From NCBI RefSeq assembly GCF_900105965.1, contig NZ_FNTV01000001.1, positions 1,426,001-1,490,000 on the forward strand: DNA of 64,000 nucleotides, in the 5' to 3' direction. Of the stretch, positions 51,746 through 60,430 are shown in pieces. The stretch is from Arthrobacter alpinus (GTDB lineage Bacteria > Actinomycetota > Actinomycetes > Actinomycetales > Micrococcaceae). How positions within the stretch are numbered: position 1 is the first letter of the stretch; each line of letters starts with the position of its first letter. The position numbers and the translations under genes are program-made. Below the pieces are notes generated by a model. It did not search any database, was not told the DNA's origin, and saw nothing but the letters and a program-made list of their open reading frames with translations.

Positions 51746-52484
51746 GGCCAAGCACTTCGGTGAGGTACGCGGCGTCGCGCACATACATCTCCGCGTCGTC
51801 GTTCAGCCCGGGTTTGCCCAACTCCGCGGCCTTCTCGCGAGATAGTTCAGCCAGGTCAAAAAGCCGGATGACCGCCACTCGCAGAACATCGAACCAACCG
51901 TGCTGTGAACCGTAGGCGTCGAGGATGATCTGCACCCGGGCACGGGCCTGATCCATGTCAGGAGCACCGGCGGGCGTATCCCGCGTGAGAGGTACGGCGC
52001 GGGTGGCGAAGTAGGCGATGTCCCAAAGCCGTGGCCCGGGTGAACACATATCAAAGTCGATGGCCCCCACCATGCGTCCGCCCTCGAAGGCTAAGTTGTG
52101 AGGCGCATAGTCGTTGTGGCAGATGACTTCGGCAGGGATCTTGGACGGTGACTGCCACAGTGCGGCATCGAGACTAAAACCTGCGCTGGCGTCATGGAGT
52201 CGGCGCAGTTGCCTGGCCCCGTCAACAAGGACAACCTCATTCCACACCCACTCGGGGAGAGGATAGAGGGGCACCTCTCCTGCGACAAACGTCAATCGTT
52301 CCCGGTGTCCCTCAATCCCCAAGGGCTGTGGAATCCAGTCGATCCCGGCCCGGTCCAAATACTGCAGATATCGGTGAACCGTAGGCGTCCACGGTCCTGC
52401 ATTGCGCAGCACCGTTTCGGCATCTCGTTCAACCGCGTTCATATTGCCGCCTGGCATGGGACCGTCCACGGAGCCTCCTGTCAT
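51738..52484 (-). CDS. Phosphotransferase (APH/ChoK-like kinase)
   Basis: 248 aa. Kinase C-lobe features: VICHNDYAPHNLAFEGGRMVGAIDFDMCSPGPRLWDIAYFA (catalytic H-N-D-x-x-x-H-N and DFD metal site at about residues 123-150). A long ATP-binding N-lobe is poorly conserved. Members phosphorylate aminoglycosides, choline, homoserine or sugars; no evidence fixes the substrate. ATG 52484 has GGGCAAGG upstream. Followed by a GNAT gene overlapping its end; this kinase-acetyltransferase pairing resembles resistance-gene clusters but is only circumstantial. Confidence 0.82.
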   Translation of the reverse strand: MTGGSVDGPMPGGNMNAVERDAETVLRNAGPWTPTVHRYLQYLDRAGIDWIPQPLGIEGHRERLTFVAGEVPLYPLPEWVWNEVVLVDGARQLRRLHDASAGFSLDAALWQSPSKIPAEVICHNDYAPHNLAFEGGRMVGAIDFDMCSPGPRLWDIAYFATRAVPLTRDTPAGAPDMDQARARVQIILDAYGSQHGWFDVLRVAVIRLFDLAELSREKAAELGKPGLNDDAEMYVRDAAYLTEVLGHG

Positions 52485-52509
52485 GACCTTGCCCGAACAA
52501 AGGCCTGGA

Positions 52510-53055
52510 TTAGGGCTCCAGTGACGGGTTTTTCACAAGGAACAACTCACACTTGGCGTTGTAGTACTTCTTGGACTGTCCCAGGTGTTCCATGCCGATC
52601 CGGCGGCACACGCTCTGCGAAGCCTCGTTTGCGGGGTTGGTCACCGCCACAACCTGCTCAATGCCTGAGGCAAAGGCGTGCTCCAGGACAGCGGCGGCTG
52701 CCTCAGCAGCAAAGCCATTGCCCCAGTGGTCGGGATGGAAGTGCCATCCAATCTCCACATCATCGGAAGGTTGCAACGGCTCTTCACCCGACGCCGGAAT
52801 CGGTTTGAGCAGCAGCGTCCCCACGGGCAGGCCGTCCTCCTTGCGCGTCACGGCCCAAATACCGTGCACGGGGTGGTCGAGGTCCTGGAATCGGCGCACT
52901 CTCTCCTCGGCTTCTGCACGGCTTTCCATAACAGCGGGCTCGGTGCCGATGAAGCGTTGCACCACCCACCGGGAGTACAGATCGTAGACAAAATCGACGT
53001 CGGAATCTTCCCAAGGACGCAGGGCTAGGCGTTCGGTATTAATTACAGAGGTCAT
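52510..53055 (-). CDS. GNAT family N-acetyltransferase (RimJ-like)
   Basis: 181 aa. Pattern TSVINTERLALRPWEDSDVDFVYDLYSRWVVQRFIG..., then VEIGWHFHPDHWGNGFAAEAAAAVLEHAFASGIEQVVAVTNPANEASQSVCRRIGMEHLGQSKKYYN. ATG 53055 is used; the sequence upstream in-frame is antisense to the deformylase leader. Ends 26 bases before the phosphotransferase gene, so the three form a leftward operon. Confidence 0.87.
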   Translation of the reverse strand: MTSVINTERLALRPWEDSDVDFVYDLYSRWVVQRFIGTEPAVMESRAEAEERVRRFQDLDHPVHGIWAVTRKEDGLPVGTLLLKPIPASGEEPLQPSDDVEIGWHFHPDHWGNGFAAEAAAAVLEHAFASGIEQVVAVTNPANEASQSVCRRIGMEHLGQSKKYYNAKCELFLVKNPSLEP

Positions 53056-53188
53056 GCGACCATTATGCACGGTCACTCGATTTCGCACTTTTAGGGAGTC
53101 GGCATCGTCCCAAGCTCCTGTGACGAGATGCCAGCAGGGATTACTTGGCACAATGGTAGGGACAGCTCCAGAACTTATGAGGATCCCC

Positions 53189-53830
53189 ATGCCCAACACA
53201 CCCCTGATTGACGACTCCTACCTTCAGCAGGCCGTCGCCACCGTCCTTGAAAGCGGCTCGCTGCCCCAGATAGTGCAGGCCGGCCATCCCGTGTTGCGCA
53301 CCCAAGCTCGCCCCTTTACGGGACAGCTCAGCGCCCATGATCTCGCGGCACTCATCGCGATCATGACCGAGACCATGCGCGCCGCCCCGGGCGTTGGCCT
53401 CGCCGCACCCCAGATAGGGATCCCGCTTCAGCTCGCCGTCCTTGAAGACCAATATGAGGTAACGCCAGAAAACGCCATGGTGCGTCGCCGCGAACCTCTC
53501 GAGCTTTTCGCCATCCTCAATCCCCACTACACGCCTGTGGGGCATGAGTTGGCTTCACATTACGAAGGGTGCCTGTCGATGTCGGGATGGCAGGGTGTGG
53601 TTGACCGGCACGCCGCGGTCGATCTGGCGTACAACGACGAACACGGCTCCGCGCGCACCGCCCGGTTCACGGGGTGGCAGGCAAGAATCGTTCAGCACGA
53701 GACTGACCACCTCTCCGGCACACTGTATATAGACAAGGCCTACACACGGTCCTTGGCCAGCAACGTCAACTACAGCGAGTTCTGGGCCAATCCAGACGTG
53801 ACGGACGCCAAGGCTGGACTCAACTTCTAA
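53189..53830 (+). CDS. def: Peptide deformylase
   Basis: 213 aa. All three deformylase motifs: GVGLAAPQIG (motif I, about residues 68-77), EGCLSMSG (motif II) and QHETDHLSG (motif III). It removes the formyl group from nascent proteins; metal ligands are Cys in motif II and the two His in motif III. The N-terminal 25 residues extend beyond the usual start, as in other actinobacterial forms. ATG 53189 has GAGGA seven to eleven bases upstream. A second def gene is common in actinobacteria. Confidence 0.93.
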   Translation: MPNTPLIDDSYLQQAVATVLESGSLPQIVQAGHPVLRTQARPFTGQLSAHDLAALIAIMTETMRAAPGVGLAAPQIGIPLQLAVLEDQYEVTPENAMVRRREPLELFAILNPHYTPVGHELASHYEGCLSMSGWQGVVDRHAAVDLAYNDEHGSARTARFTGWQARIVQHETDHLSGTLYIDKAYTRSLASNVNYSEFWANPDVTDAKAGLNF

Positions 53831-53930
53831 GCTTCCTTCAAGAGCGTCGAATACACTCGCCGCCCACCGGTTCCTACCAACAGGTCCGGGCGGGCCAAGC
53901 AGCACTCCGTCGCAACCTAAGATTGACACT

Positions 53931-54800
53931 ATGGAAATCGCTGCCGTCAACGCCCTGTTGTGCCCTCATTGCGGACTCAGCTTCAACACTCCGGCACCCG
54001 GGGACAACGCCCTGGTCTGCGCCAGTGGCCACACCTTTGACATCGCCCGGCAGGGCTACCTGAACCTACTCACCGGCCACGGCACTAAATTTGTCCCTGA
54101 CACCGCGGACATGGTGGGCGCCCGCGACGCTTTCCTTGACGCCGGCCACTACCAGGGCCTCGGCGACGCGCTCGCAGCAAGGGTCCAAGCCCATCTAGCA
54201 TCCACGAGCGAACCGGCACTCGTTGTCGATGCAGGCACGGGAACCGGCTGGTATTTGCAACAAGTCTTGGCGGCCACGAGCGCCAGGGGTCCGGCCGCGA
54301 TTGGATTGGACATCTCCAAGTTTGCTTTGCGCCGGGCAGCCAGACGCAATCCCCTCGCCGCGAACATCGTGTGGGATCTCTGGCGCGAGCTGCCGCTGGG
54401 AGCCGGCACAGCCGACGTCGTGCTTGTCATCTTTGCCCCGCGCAACGCGGCCGAGTTTGCCCGCATCCTCAAGCCGGGCGGCATGTTGATGGTTGTCACT
54501 CCCCTGCCAAGTCATTTAGCCGACATTGCCCAGGAAGCCGGCATGCTGGGCATCCAGGAAGACAAGGAAGCAGCCCTGGTCCAGTCCATGGCTGGCGATT
54601 TCCAACTCGTGGATAGTCAGGAACTCTTGGTCCCTCTTGAGCTATCCCCGGCCGACGTTGGAAATGTTGCCCTCATGGGACCGGCCGGACATCACGTTGA
54701 CGCGCTCGAGTTGGGTCGCAAACTCGCCCACATGCCAGATATGACGCATGCAACGGCCGCATTTAGGATCTCCGTCTTCGCGCCGAGGACCCGCGCCTAG
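53931..54800 (+). CDS. 23S rRNA (guanine-N1)-methyltransferase, RlmA/TlrB-like
   Basis: 289 aa. N-terminal zinc site from C11, C14, C30 and H34 (ALLCPHCGLSF...LVCASGHTFDIA), then the family stretch RQGYLNLLTGH. SAM motif VVDAGTGTGWYLQQVLA and GLDISKFALRRAARRNPLAANIVWD, then APRNAAEFARILKPGGMLMVVTP. RlmA methylates G745/G748 of 23S rRNA; the TlrB/RlmAII group in actinobacteria gives tylosin resistance. Which guanine is modified cannot be judged. A TAAGAT -10-like box lies eight bases upstream of the ATG, no ribosome site. Confidence 0.85.
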   Translation: MEIAAVNALLCPHCGLSFNTPAPGDNALVCASGHTFDIARQGYLNLLTGHGTKFVPDTADMVGARDAFLDAGHYQGLGDALAARVQAHLASTSEPALVVDAGTGTGWYLQQVLAATSARGPAAIGLDISKFALRRAARRNPLAANIVWDLWRELPLGAGTADVVLVIFAPRNAAEFARILKPGGMLMVVTPLPSHLADIAQEAGMLGIQEDKEAALVQSMAGDFQLVDSQELLVPLELSPADVGNVALMGPAGHHVDALELGRKLAHMPDMTHATAAFRISVFAPRTRA

Positions 54801-54809
54801 TCCCGTGCG

Positions 54810-55478
54810 CTAGTCCTGGGAAACTGGGTCGAGGGGTGCTGAAATGTCCACCATGGCGCTCTTGCGGTTGGTGGCGTGGAGGTCAACGCGCAGCCATCGC
54901 AACGTCACTTGCGTCAATGGCCCCACTCCGAGAGCGAAGGCTGCCGTGCCGGCACCCACGACTCCCCCGAGGAAGAATCCAACCACTACGACGCTGAGTT
55001 CGATTCCTGTACGGATGAGCCACACCGGCTTGCCACTGACTCGGACCAGGCCCGTCATCAATCCATCTCGCGGGCCGGGCCCCAAGCCGGCGCCAATGTA
55101 CAACGCCGTGGCAAAGGCCAACAGGAATAGGCCCGCCGCAAAGACGGCGATCTGCAGTGCAAGGTGATTGGCCTGCGGGATTAGTGCCAATCCCACATCG
55201 GCAAAGAGGCCAACGAGCAGCGCATTGGCTACCGTGCCAAATCCTGGCTTTTGCTTCAGCGGGATCCAGAAGAGCAGAACCACGCCGCTAATGATGATGG
55301 TGCACATTCCGAACGAGATTCCGGTGGATCGCGAGAGGCCTTGCGAAAAAACGTCCCATGGGGACGCGCCAATATTTCCCCGGATCATGAGGGCTATGGC
55401 CACGCCGTACAGGGCCAGGCCCAGGAAGAGCCGGGTCACGCGGGCTGGAAGGTTTCGAGTTGTCAGAAAGAGGCGCAT
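54810..55478 (-). CDS. YczE/YyaS/YitT family membrane protein
   Basis: 222 aa, about six hydrophobic segments with the family pattern: RLFLGLALYGVAIALMIRGNIGASPWDVFSQGLSRSTGISFGMCTIIISGVVLLF, then IGAGLGPGPRDGLMTGLVRVSGKPVWLIRTGIELSVVVVGFFLGG. A TAGAAT -10 box (minus strand 55490-55485) ends seven bases before the ATG, so leaderless. Divergent from a MocR regulator; this pairing is common in actinobacteria and firmicutes. Transport substrate unknown. Confidence 0.85.
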   Translation of the reverse strand: MRLFLTTRNLPARVTRLFLGLALYGVAIALMIRGNIGASPWDVFSQGLSRSTGISFGMCTIIISGVVLLFWIPLKQKPGFGTVANALLVGLFADVGLALIPQANHLALQIAVFAAGLFLLAFATALYIGAGLGPGPRDGLMTGLVRVSGKPVWLIRTGIELSVVVVGFFLGGVVGAGTAAFALGVGPLTQVTLRWLRVDLHATNRKSAMVDISAPLDPVSQD

Positions 55479-55482
55479 GCGT

Positions 55483-55529
55483 CAATTCTACTAAAACTGG
55501 ACTTACGCAAAAGGGCCAATTCCACTAAT
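55483..55529. promoter_or_regulatory. MocR-type direct repeats
   Basis: CAATTCTACTAAA (55483-55495) and CAATTCCACTAAT (55517-55529), 34 bases apart, in the 59-base divergent region between the YczE and MocR genes. MocR dimers often bind direct repeats. Confidence 0.6.
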
Positions 55530-55537
55530 GTGGATTT

Positions 55538-56947
55538 ATGAACTCTTTTGTCACCGGCCGCCGGCTAGCACGCGAATTGGGCGAATGGCGCAGCGCGGCC
55601 CCGGCCTATCGAGCCCTGGCCGAGCGTATCCGGGTCCTGCTCTTGGACGGACGGCTGTCCAGCGGCGCCAAACTCCCCGCCGAGCGAGAGCTGAGTCAGG
55701 CGTTGGACCTGAGCCGCACAACCGTTGCGGCTGCGTATTCCAAACTGCGTGACGACGGGTTCCTTGAAAGCGTGCGGGGATCCGGCAGCACCTTGCAATT
55801 GCCTGGCCGGATCCGCGGGGAGCATGCCCTCCACCACGGACTGGCCCTGGACTTCACCAAGGCCACGGCTCCGGCCTATCCTGGCATCCAAAACGCCTTT
55901 GCGGCCGCGTTGGAGGAGTTACCTACCTACCTGGGCCATGACGGTTTCGATCTGGTGGGCCTGCCCGATCTGCGTGAAGCCATCGCTCAAAATTATCGGG
56001 ATCGGGGCCTGCCAACGTCGCCGGATCAGATCATGGTGACGATCGGCGCGCAGCACGGCCTCAACCTCATCACCCGGACCCTCTACTCCCCCGGCGAACG
56101 CATCCTGGTGGAGCAGCCCACGTATCCGCACGCGCTGGACACCTTCGCCGCGGTCGGCGCACGCGTCATCGCATTCCCGGTCCGTCAGGACGGCGGATGG
56201 GATTTACCAGAAGCGCTGCTGCAGATTCGGCGGGCAGCACCTACCTTGGCGTACCTCATGCCGGATTTTCACAATCCCACAGGCATGAGCATGTCAATCC
56301 ACGAACGCGAGTACCTTGCCGCCGCCGCAGCACGTGAGGGCACGGTGCTGGTGGTGGATGAAACTACCGCCCTACTGGATATTGACCGTGGCCCCATGCC
56401 TCCCATGGCTGCCTTTTCCTCCAACATCCTCACCCTGGGGTCGCTGGGCAAAATCGCATGGGGCGGGCTGCGGGTGGGATGGATTCGCGGCTCCCGTGAA
56501 ATTCTGGCCCAGCTCCTACGCAACCGTCCCGGCGTCGACCTTGGCACGCCGCTCGTGGAACAGCTCGTAGCGGCGAAGCTGATTCAGGACATGCCGTCCA
56601 TGATGGCCAGCCGCAGCCTTGATCTTCGCCGCGGCAGGGACACGGCCATCAAGCTGCTGCGCGAGCAGCTGCCCCAGTGGCAGGTACAGGTCCCGGATGG
56701 TGGCCTATGCCTGTGGATCAACACCGAAACCGTTTCCAGCTCGGCCCTGGCCTTGGCCGCACGGTCGGAGGGGATGGGCCTTGTCCCGGGTCCCAGATTC
56801 GGCATCGACGGAGCTTTTGAACGGTACCTGCGCCTACCCTTTAGCTACAGCGACGAGCAGTTGCACGATGGCATAGCGATCCTGGGCCGCATCAGCGGCG
56901 AGGTCGGCTCCGATCCATTGAGAATGCCCCTTCAGGCAGTCATCTAG
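55538..56947 (+). CDS. MocR-type regulator: GntR HTH fused to aminotransferase fold
   Basis: 469 aa. Residues about 20-95 are a GntR winged HTH (YRALAERIRVLLLDGRLSSGAKLPAERELSQALDLSRTTVAAAYSKLRDDGFLESVRGSGSTL). Residues about 120-460 are a class I aminotransferase-like domain; the PLP-lysine is expected in TLGSLGKIAWGGLRVGWIRG. MocR proteins sense PLP or amino-compounds. TAATGT (55526-55531) ends seven bases before the ATG, so transcription is likely leaderless. It probably regulates the divergent YczE gene. Confidence 0.9.
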   Translation: MNSFVTGRRLARELGEWRSAAPAYRALAERIRVLLLDGRLSSGAKLPAERELSQALDLSRTTVAAAYSKLRDDGFLESVRGSGSTLQLPGRIRGEHALHHGLALDFTKATAPAYPGIQNAFAAALEELPTYLGHDGFDLVGLPDLREAIAQNYRDRGLPTSPDQIMVTIGAQHGLNLITRTLYSPGERILVEQPTYPHALDTFAAVGARVIAFPVRQDGGWDLPEALLQIRRAAPTLAYLMPDFHNPTGMSMSIHEREYLAAAAAREGTVLVVDETTALLDIDRGPMPPMAAFSSNILTLGSLGKIAWGGLRVGWIRGSREILAQLLRNRPGVDLGTPLVEQLVAAKLIQDMPSMMASRSLDLRRGRDTAIKLLREQLPQWQVQVPDGGLCLWINTETVSSSALALAARSEGMGLVPGPRFGIDGAFERYLRLPFSYSDEQLHDGIAILGRISGEVGSDPLRMPLQAVI

Positions 56948-57012
56948 CCGGATTTTCCCGGCTCTACGTAGTAGTGTCATACATACGGAATTAAGTCTCT
57001 AAGGGGGACGAA

Positions 57013-57498
57013 ATGCTCGAATGGATTAATGATTTTGGCTGGATCATCTGGCTGACAGTATTTCTGCTGTTGGCCGTGGCTGAGATGTTGACGCTGAACC
57101 TATACTTCATCTTGATGTCGGTGGGGGCGTTAGCCGCTCTGGTGGCCTTCCTGTTCAATGCAGAACTGTGGCTGCAGATTGTGATCTTCTGCGTCGTAGC
57201 CCTCGCCACCACTGTCCTGATCAGGCCCTTGGCGCTAGCCCATCTGCACCGCGGCCCCGCCGACCAACTCTCCAATGTTGACCGCCTCATTGGTCACAAG
57301 GCTGTGGTTCTTGAGACCGTAGGCATGGGCGGCGGCTTGGTGAAGATTGGCGGAGACATTTGGACTGCACGGATCAATGGCGGCAGTGAGATTCCCGTTG
57401 GAGCGGCCGTGGAAGTTGAATCCATCGACGGCGCCACCGCCATCATCAGCCAACCTTCGGCCCATAAATCGGCCGGACCTGCCACAACAACTGCTTAA
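57013..57498 (+). CDS. NfeD family protein
   Basis: 161 aa. Two or three hydrophobic segments (about residues 8-85) are followed by an NfeD OB-fold-like domain (VDRLIGHKAVVLETVGMGGGLVKIGGDIWTARINGGSEIPVGAAVEVESIDGATAII). Usually partnered with SPFH/stomatin proteins; here the SPFH gene follows directly. AAGGGGGAC lies upstream of the ATG. Confidence 0.87.
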   Translation: MLEWINDFGWIIWLTVFLLLAVAEMLTLNLYFILMSVGALAALVAFLFNAELWLQIVIFCVVALATTVLIRPLALAHLHRGPADQLSNVDRLIGHKAVVLETVGMGGGLVKIGGDIWTARINGGSEIPVGAAVEVESIDGATAIISQPSAHKSAGPATTTA

Positions 57499-57602
57499 AC
57501 ACCGCTGTTGCGCCGCCGGTTCACGCCCAGTGTGCCACAGGGCGTCAAGCGCATAGATTCTTCGCGGCGTATTGATTCTTTACACAGAAAAGAGGGGATT
57601 TC

Positions 57603-58538
57603 ATGGGAGACGGAGCCGGCACAGTTGTGTGGCTATTTGTAGTTTTAGTCCTACTGATATTTGTAGTAATTGTCCTTGTTCGATCAGTGCGCATCATTCC
57701 ACAGGCTCGCGCGGGCGTTGTGGAGCGGCTGGGTAAATACCAGCGCACGCTCAATCCAGGTTTGACGGTTCTCATTCCATTCGTGGACCGCCTTCTGCCG
57801 CTGCTCGATCTGCGTGAACAGGTGGTGTCCTTCCCGCCGCAGCCTGTCATCACGGAGGACAACCTGGTTGTCTCGATTGACACGGTGGTGTACTTCCAGG
57901 TGACCGATCCCCGTGCGGCGACGTACGAGATCGCGAACTACATTCAGGCTGTTGAACAGCTGACAACCACCACCTTGCGTAACGTAGTGGGTGGTTTGAA
58001 CCTTGAAGAGGCGCTGACCTCGCGTGACCAGATCAATGGTCAGTTGCGCGGTGTGCTCGATGAGGCCACCGGCCGCTGGGGCATTCGCGTCAGCCGCGTT
58101 GAGCTCAAGGCCATTGATCCGCCCTTGTCCATCCAGGACTCGATGGAAAAGCAGATGCGCGCCGAGCGTGACCGCCGTGCGGCCATTCTGACGGCCGAAG
58201 GAACCAAGCAGTCCGCCATTCTGACAGCCGAAGGTGAGCGCCAGTCCTCCATCTTGAAGGCTGAAGGTGACGCCAAGGCCGCGATTCTACGCGCCGATGG
58301 TGAATCTCAGGCCATTCAGAAGGTCTTCAGTGCTATTCACAAGGGCAATCCCACGCAAAAGTTGCTGGCGTACCAGTACCTGCAGACCCTGCCCAAGATC
58401 GCCTCGGGTACCTCCAACAAGTTGTGGATTATTCCCAGTGAAGTTGGCGAAGCCCTGAAGGGAATCGGCAACGTTTTGGGCAACACGGCAACTGACGCGG
58501 ACGACGCCGTCGACCTCGCCAAGGCCCCCGAAGCCTAA
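57603..58538 (+). CDS. SPFH/band 7 (stomatin-like) membrane protein
   Basis: 311 aa. An N-terminal membrane anchor (VVWLFVVLVLLIFVVIVLVRSVRIIPQARAGVVERLGKYQRTLNPGLTVLIPFVDRLLPLLDLREQVVSFPPQPVITEDN) is followed by the band 7 domain and an Ala/Glu-rich coiled coil with repeats (ILTAEGTKQSAILTAEGERQSSILKAEGDAKAAILRADGESQ). Forms membrane-microdomain scaffolds with NfeD. AGAGGGG precedes the ATG. Confidence 0.9.
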   Translation: MGDGAGTVVWLFVVLVLLIFVVIVLVRSVRIIPQARAGVVERLGKYQRTLNPGLTVLIPFVDRLLPLLDLREQVVSFPPQPVITEDNLVVSIDTVVYFQVTDPRAATYEIANYIQAVEQLTTTTLRNVVGGLNLEEALTSRDQINGQLRGVLDEATGRWGIRVSRVELKAIDPPLSIQDSMEKQMRAERDRRAAILTAEGTKQSAILTAEGERQSSILKAEGDAKAAILRADGESQAIQKVFSAIHKGNPTQKLLAYQYLQTLPKIASGTSNKLWIIPSEVGEALKGIGNVLGNTATDADDAVDLAKAPEA

Positions 58539-58598
58539 CCGACGAGGCATATGCACCACCTTCCGGCGGGGAAGAAACGCAAAGCGCGGCTAGGCACG

Positions 58599-58604
58599 TA
58601 TAAT
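58599..58604 (+). promoter_or_regulatory. Candidate -10 element TATAAT upstream of rbpA
   Basis: Perfect TATAAT about 190 bases upstream of the rbpA ATG, following the SPFH stop by 60 bases. No convincing -35 hexamer at 17-18 bases upstream. The leader that follows contains two near-identical AAATCCTTGG words (58700-58709, 58731-58740). Confidence 0.45.
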
Positions 58605-58797
58605 GGGTGCTTGGCCGCGTGGCGTTTTGCCCGGCCACACTTTTCGCACCCTGACCCCGCAGGAACAATTGCAGGACATGGTGCGTTGAAATTAATGTCG
58701 AAAATCCTTGGACGCCAGCGCCAGCCGCTGAAATCCTTGGTAAGCACGCTTGCCTCATGAATGTCGTGGAGCAAGAGAACAACTTGAGGGAGAAGTC

Positions 58798-59139
58798 ATG
58801 AGCGATCGCAGCCTGCGTGGCATGCGCTTGGGCGCACAGAGCATGGAGACGGAATCCGGTGTAGAGCCTGCGCCCCGCCAAAGCGTGGAGTACCGTTGCG
58901 CCGATGGCGAGCAGGTCTTTGTCACTTTCTCATCTGAAGCTGAGATCCCGGCAACCTGGATGTCCAAGACGGGCAAGGAGGCTCTGCTGGTCAACGGCGA
59001 GGCTCCTGACACCTCCAACGACAAGCCTGTCCGTACTCACTGGGACATGCTCCTTGAGCGCCGGACACTCCCCGAACTGGAGACCATCTTGGCTGACCGG
59101 TTGACCATCCTGCGCGAACGCCGCGGCGAAAAAGTCTAA
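58798..59139 (+). CDS. rbpA: RNA polymerase-binding protein RbpA
   Basis: 113 aa. RbpA hallmarks: N-terminal SDRSLRGMRLGAQSMETESGVEPAPRQSVEYRCADGEQVFVTFSSEAEIPATWMSKTGKEALLVNG, C-terminal sigma-interacting domain with RTHWDMLLERRTLPELETILADRLTILRERRG. It stabilises the sigma-core interface and initiation. ATG 58798 follows GAGGGAGAAG. The gene is followed by a strong bidirectional terminator. Confidence 0.95.
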   Translation: MSDRSLRGMRLGAQSMETESGVEPAPRQSVEYRCADGEQVFVTFSSEAEIPATWMSKTGKEALLVNGEAPDTSNDKPVRTHWDMLLERRTLPELETILADRLTILRERRGEKV

Positions 59140-59192
59140 GGAACCTTTCCAGGCAGAGACTTTTGCTTCTGCGCTGAGAAGTTTTTGAACCA

Positions 59193-59232
59193 AAAAATGG
59201 TGGGCGCCCATAACTGGGTGCCCACCATTTTT
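59193..59232. terminator. Bidirectional terminator between rbpA and ppm1
   Basis: AAAAATGGTGGGCGCCCA (59193-59210) and TGGGTGCCCACCATTTTT (59215-59232) form an 18-bp arm with one mismatch or G-T pair and a 4-base loop. Terminal A and T runs on both sides suit transcription from both directions. Confidence 0.9.
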
Positions 59233-59283
59233 GTATCTACCCCACCGAGGACCAATCAGTTGGTCCTCAGTGGCAACTGAAAA

Positions 59284-60018
59284 CTACTTGTTGCGACCTG
59301 TCAGTTTGGCCCAGCGTGAGCTCAAACCCCATTTGGTCACGTTCAGCATGGCTTCCTGAACAATGTTGCCGCTCATCTTGGAGGCACCAAATTCACGCTC
59401 AACGAAGGTGATGGGCACCTCGACCACTTTGCACCCCATCTGCCAGACACGCCACAGCATGTCCACCTGGAAACCGTAGCCAACTGATTCAACTGCCTTG
59501 AAATCCAGTGCTTCAAGCGTGGTTCGGCGAAATGCCCGGTAACCGCCGGTGACGTCGCGGACCGGAATGCCCAGCAACACACGGGAGTAAAGGCTGCCGC
59601 AGGTGGAGATCAGCTTCCGGTGCAGCGGCCAGTTGACTACTTTTCCGCCCGGGACCCAGCGCGAACCCAACACCAGGTCTGCTCCCTGATCGACAGCGTC
59701 CAACAGCAGTGGCAACTGCTCGGGCTGGTGTGATCCATCGGCGTCCATTTCCACCAGGACGTCATACCCGGCTTCCAGTCCCCAAGTAAATCCGGCGAGG
59801 TAGGCAGCTCCAAGGCCTTCTTTCCCGGCACGGTGCAAGACGTGAACTTGGGGATCATTGGCGGCAAATTCGTCGGCCCACGCCCCGGTGCCATCGGGGC
59901 TGTTGTCGTCAGCCACGAGAACATCGCTGTGTGGAACTGCAGCGCGCAACCGGGCCAGGGTCTTTGGCAGCGATTCGATCTCGTTGTACGTGGGAATGAT
60001 CGTCAGGACACGCAACAA
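59284..60018 (-). CDS. ppm1: Polyprenol monophosphomannose synthase
   Basis: 244-aa GT2 glycosyltransferase. Motifs: IIPTYNEIESLPKTLARLR (nucleotide site), VLVADDNSPDGTG, DVLVEMDADGSHQPEQLP (D-x-D metal site), then GSRWVPGGKVVNWPLHRK and GGYRAFRRTTLEAL. It makes polyprenyl-phosphate mannose for envelope glycans and protein mannosylation. TTG 60018 is chosen because AAAGG lies just upstream and homologues start near MLRVLTII; an earlier frame would add about 22 residues. Gene order rbpA-ppm1-amidohydrolase-helicase is typical of actinobacteria. Confidence 0.88.
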   Translation of the reverse strand: MLRVLTIIPTYNEIESLPKTLARLRAAVPHSDVLVADDNSPDGTGAWADEFAANDPQVHVLHRAGKEGLGAAYLAGFTWGLEAGYDVLVEMDADGSHQPEQLPLLLDAVDQGADLVLGSRWVPGGKVVNWPLHRKLISTCGSLYSRVLLGIPVRDVTGGYRAFRRTTLEALDFKAVESVGYGFQVDMLWRVWQMGCKVVEVPITFVEREFGASKMSGNIVQEAMLNVTKWGLSSRWAKLTGRNK

Positions 60019-60084
60019 TTGGTGCCTTTCCGTGGTGAAAGTGAAGTGGAAGGCCCTGGGCCGCAACCGCTGGTGTCTGGTCAA

Positions 60085-60430
60085 GGCAAGTCATCACGGC
60101 GATTGGCGGCTAAGGCCAAAACACCAGTATAGGTGAGGTGGCTGGGGAAAAGATAAGTCCACGCGCCTTCGGACCAATTCGGCACAGGCCAAAGGCACTG
60201 CACTTTATTGTTTTCTACTGGCGCGTGAACTTATCCCCCAAGCGTCGGCTGGACGGTTTCCCGTTCCGACCGGGACCCTCCCTGAAGGAGGTTCTCCGCT
60301 CCCCTAAAACTAATTGCCGCCGCAGCCGCTGTCAACACGGTGCTGACCTGCACCGATACGCATCGGTGCAGGTCAGCGCGATATTACCCAAATGGACTAT
60401 TCCCGGCAGGCGCTTTCCCAGGCATGGATT
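60085..60430. other. Intergenic region with terminator hairpin
   Basis: No supported gene. Contains the hairpin at 60342-60377, downstream of the leftward amidohydrolase gene, and the promoter region of ppm1. Confidence 0.6.
60342..60377 (-). terminator. Hairpin terminator after the amidohydrolase
   Basis: GCTGACCTGCACCGAT (60342-60357) pairs with ATCGGTGCAGGTCAGC (60362-60377), 16 bp perfect, 4-base loop ACGC. No T-tract on the minus strand. Confidence 0.8.

Noticed and set aside
60342..60377. The perfect 16-bp inverted repeat as a mobile-element end
   Set aside because: It is a single short hairpin with a 4-base loop located after a stop codon, with no transposase or second copy; a terminator is the simpler reading.
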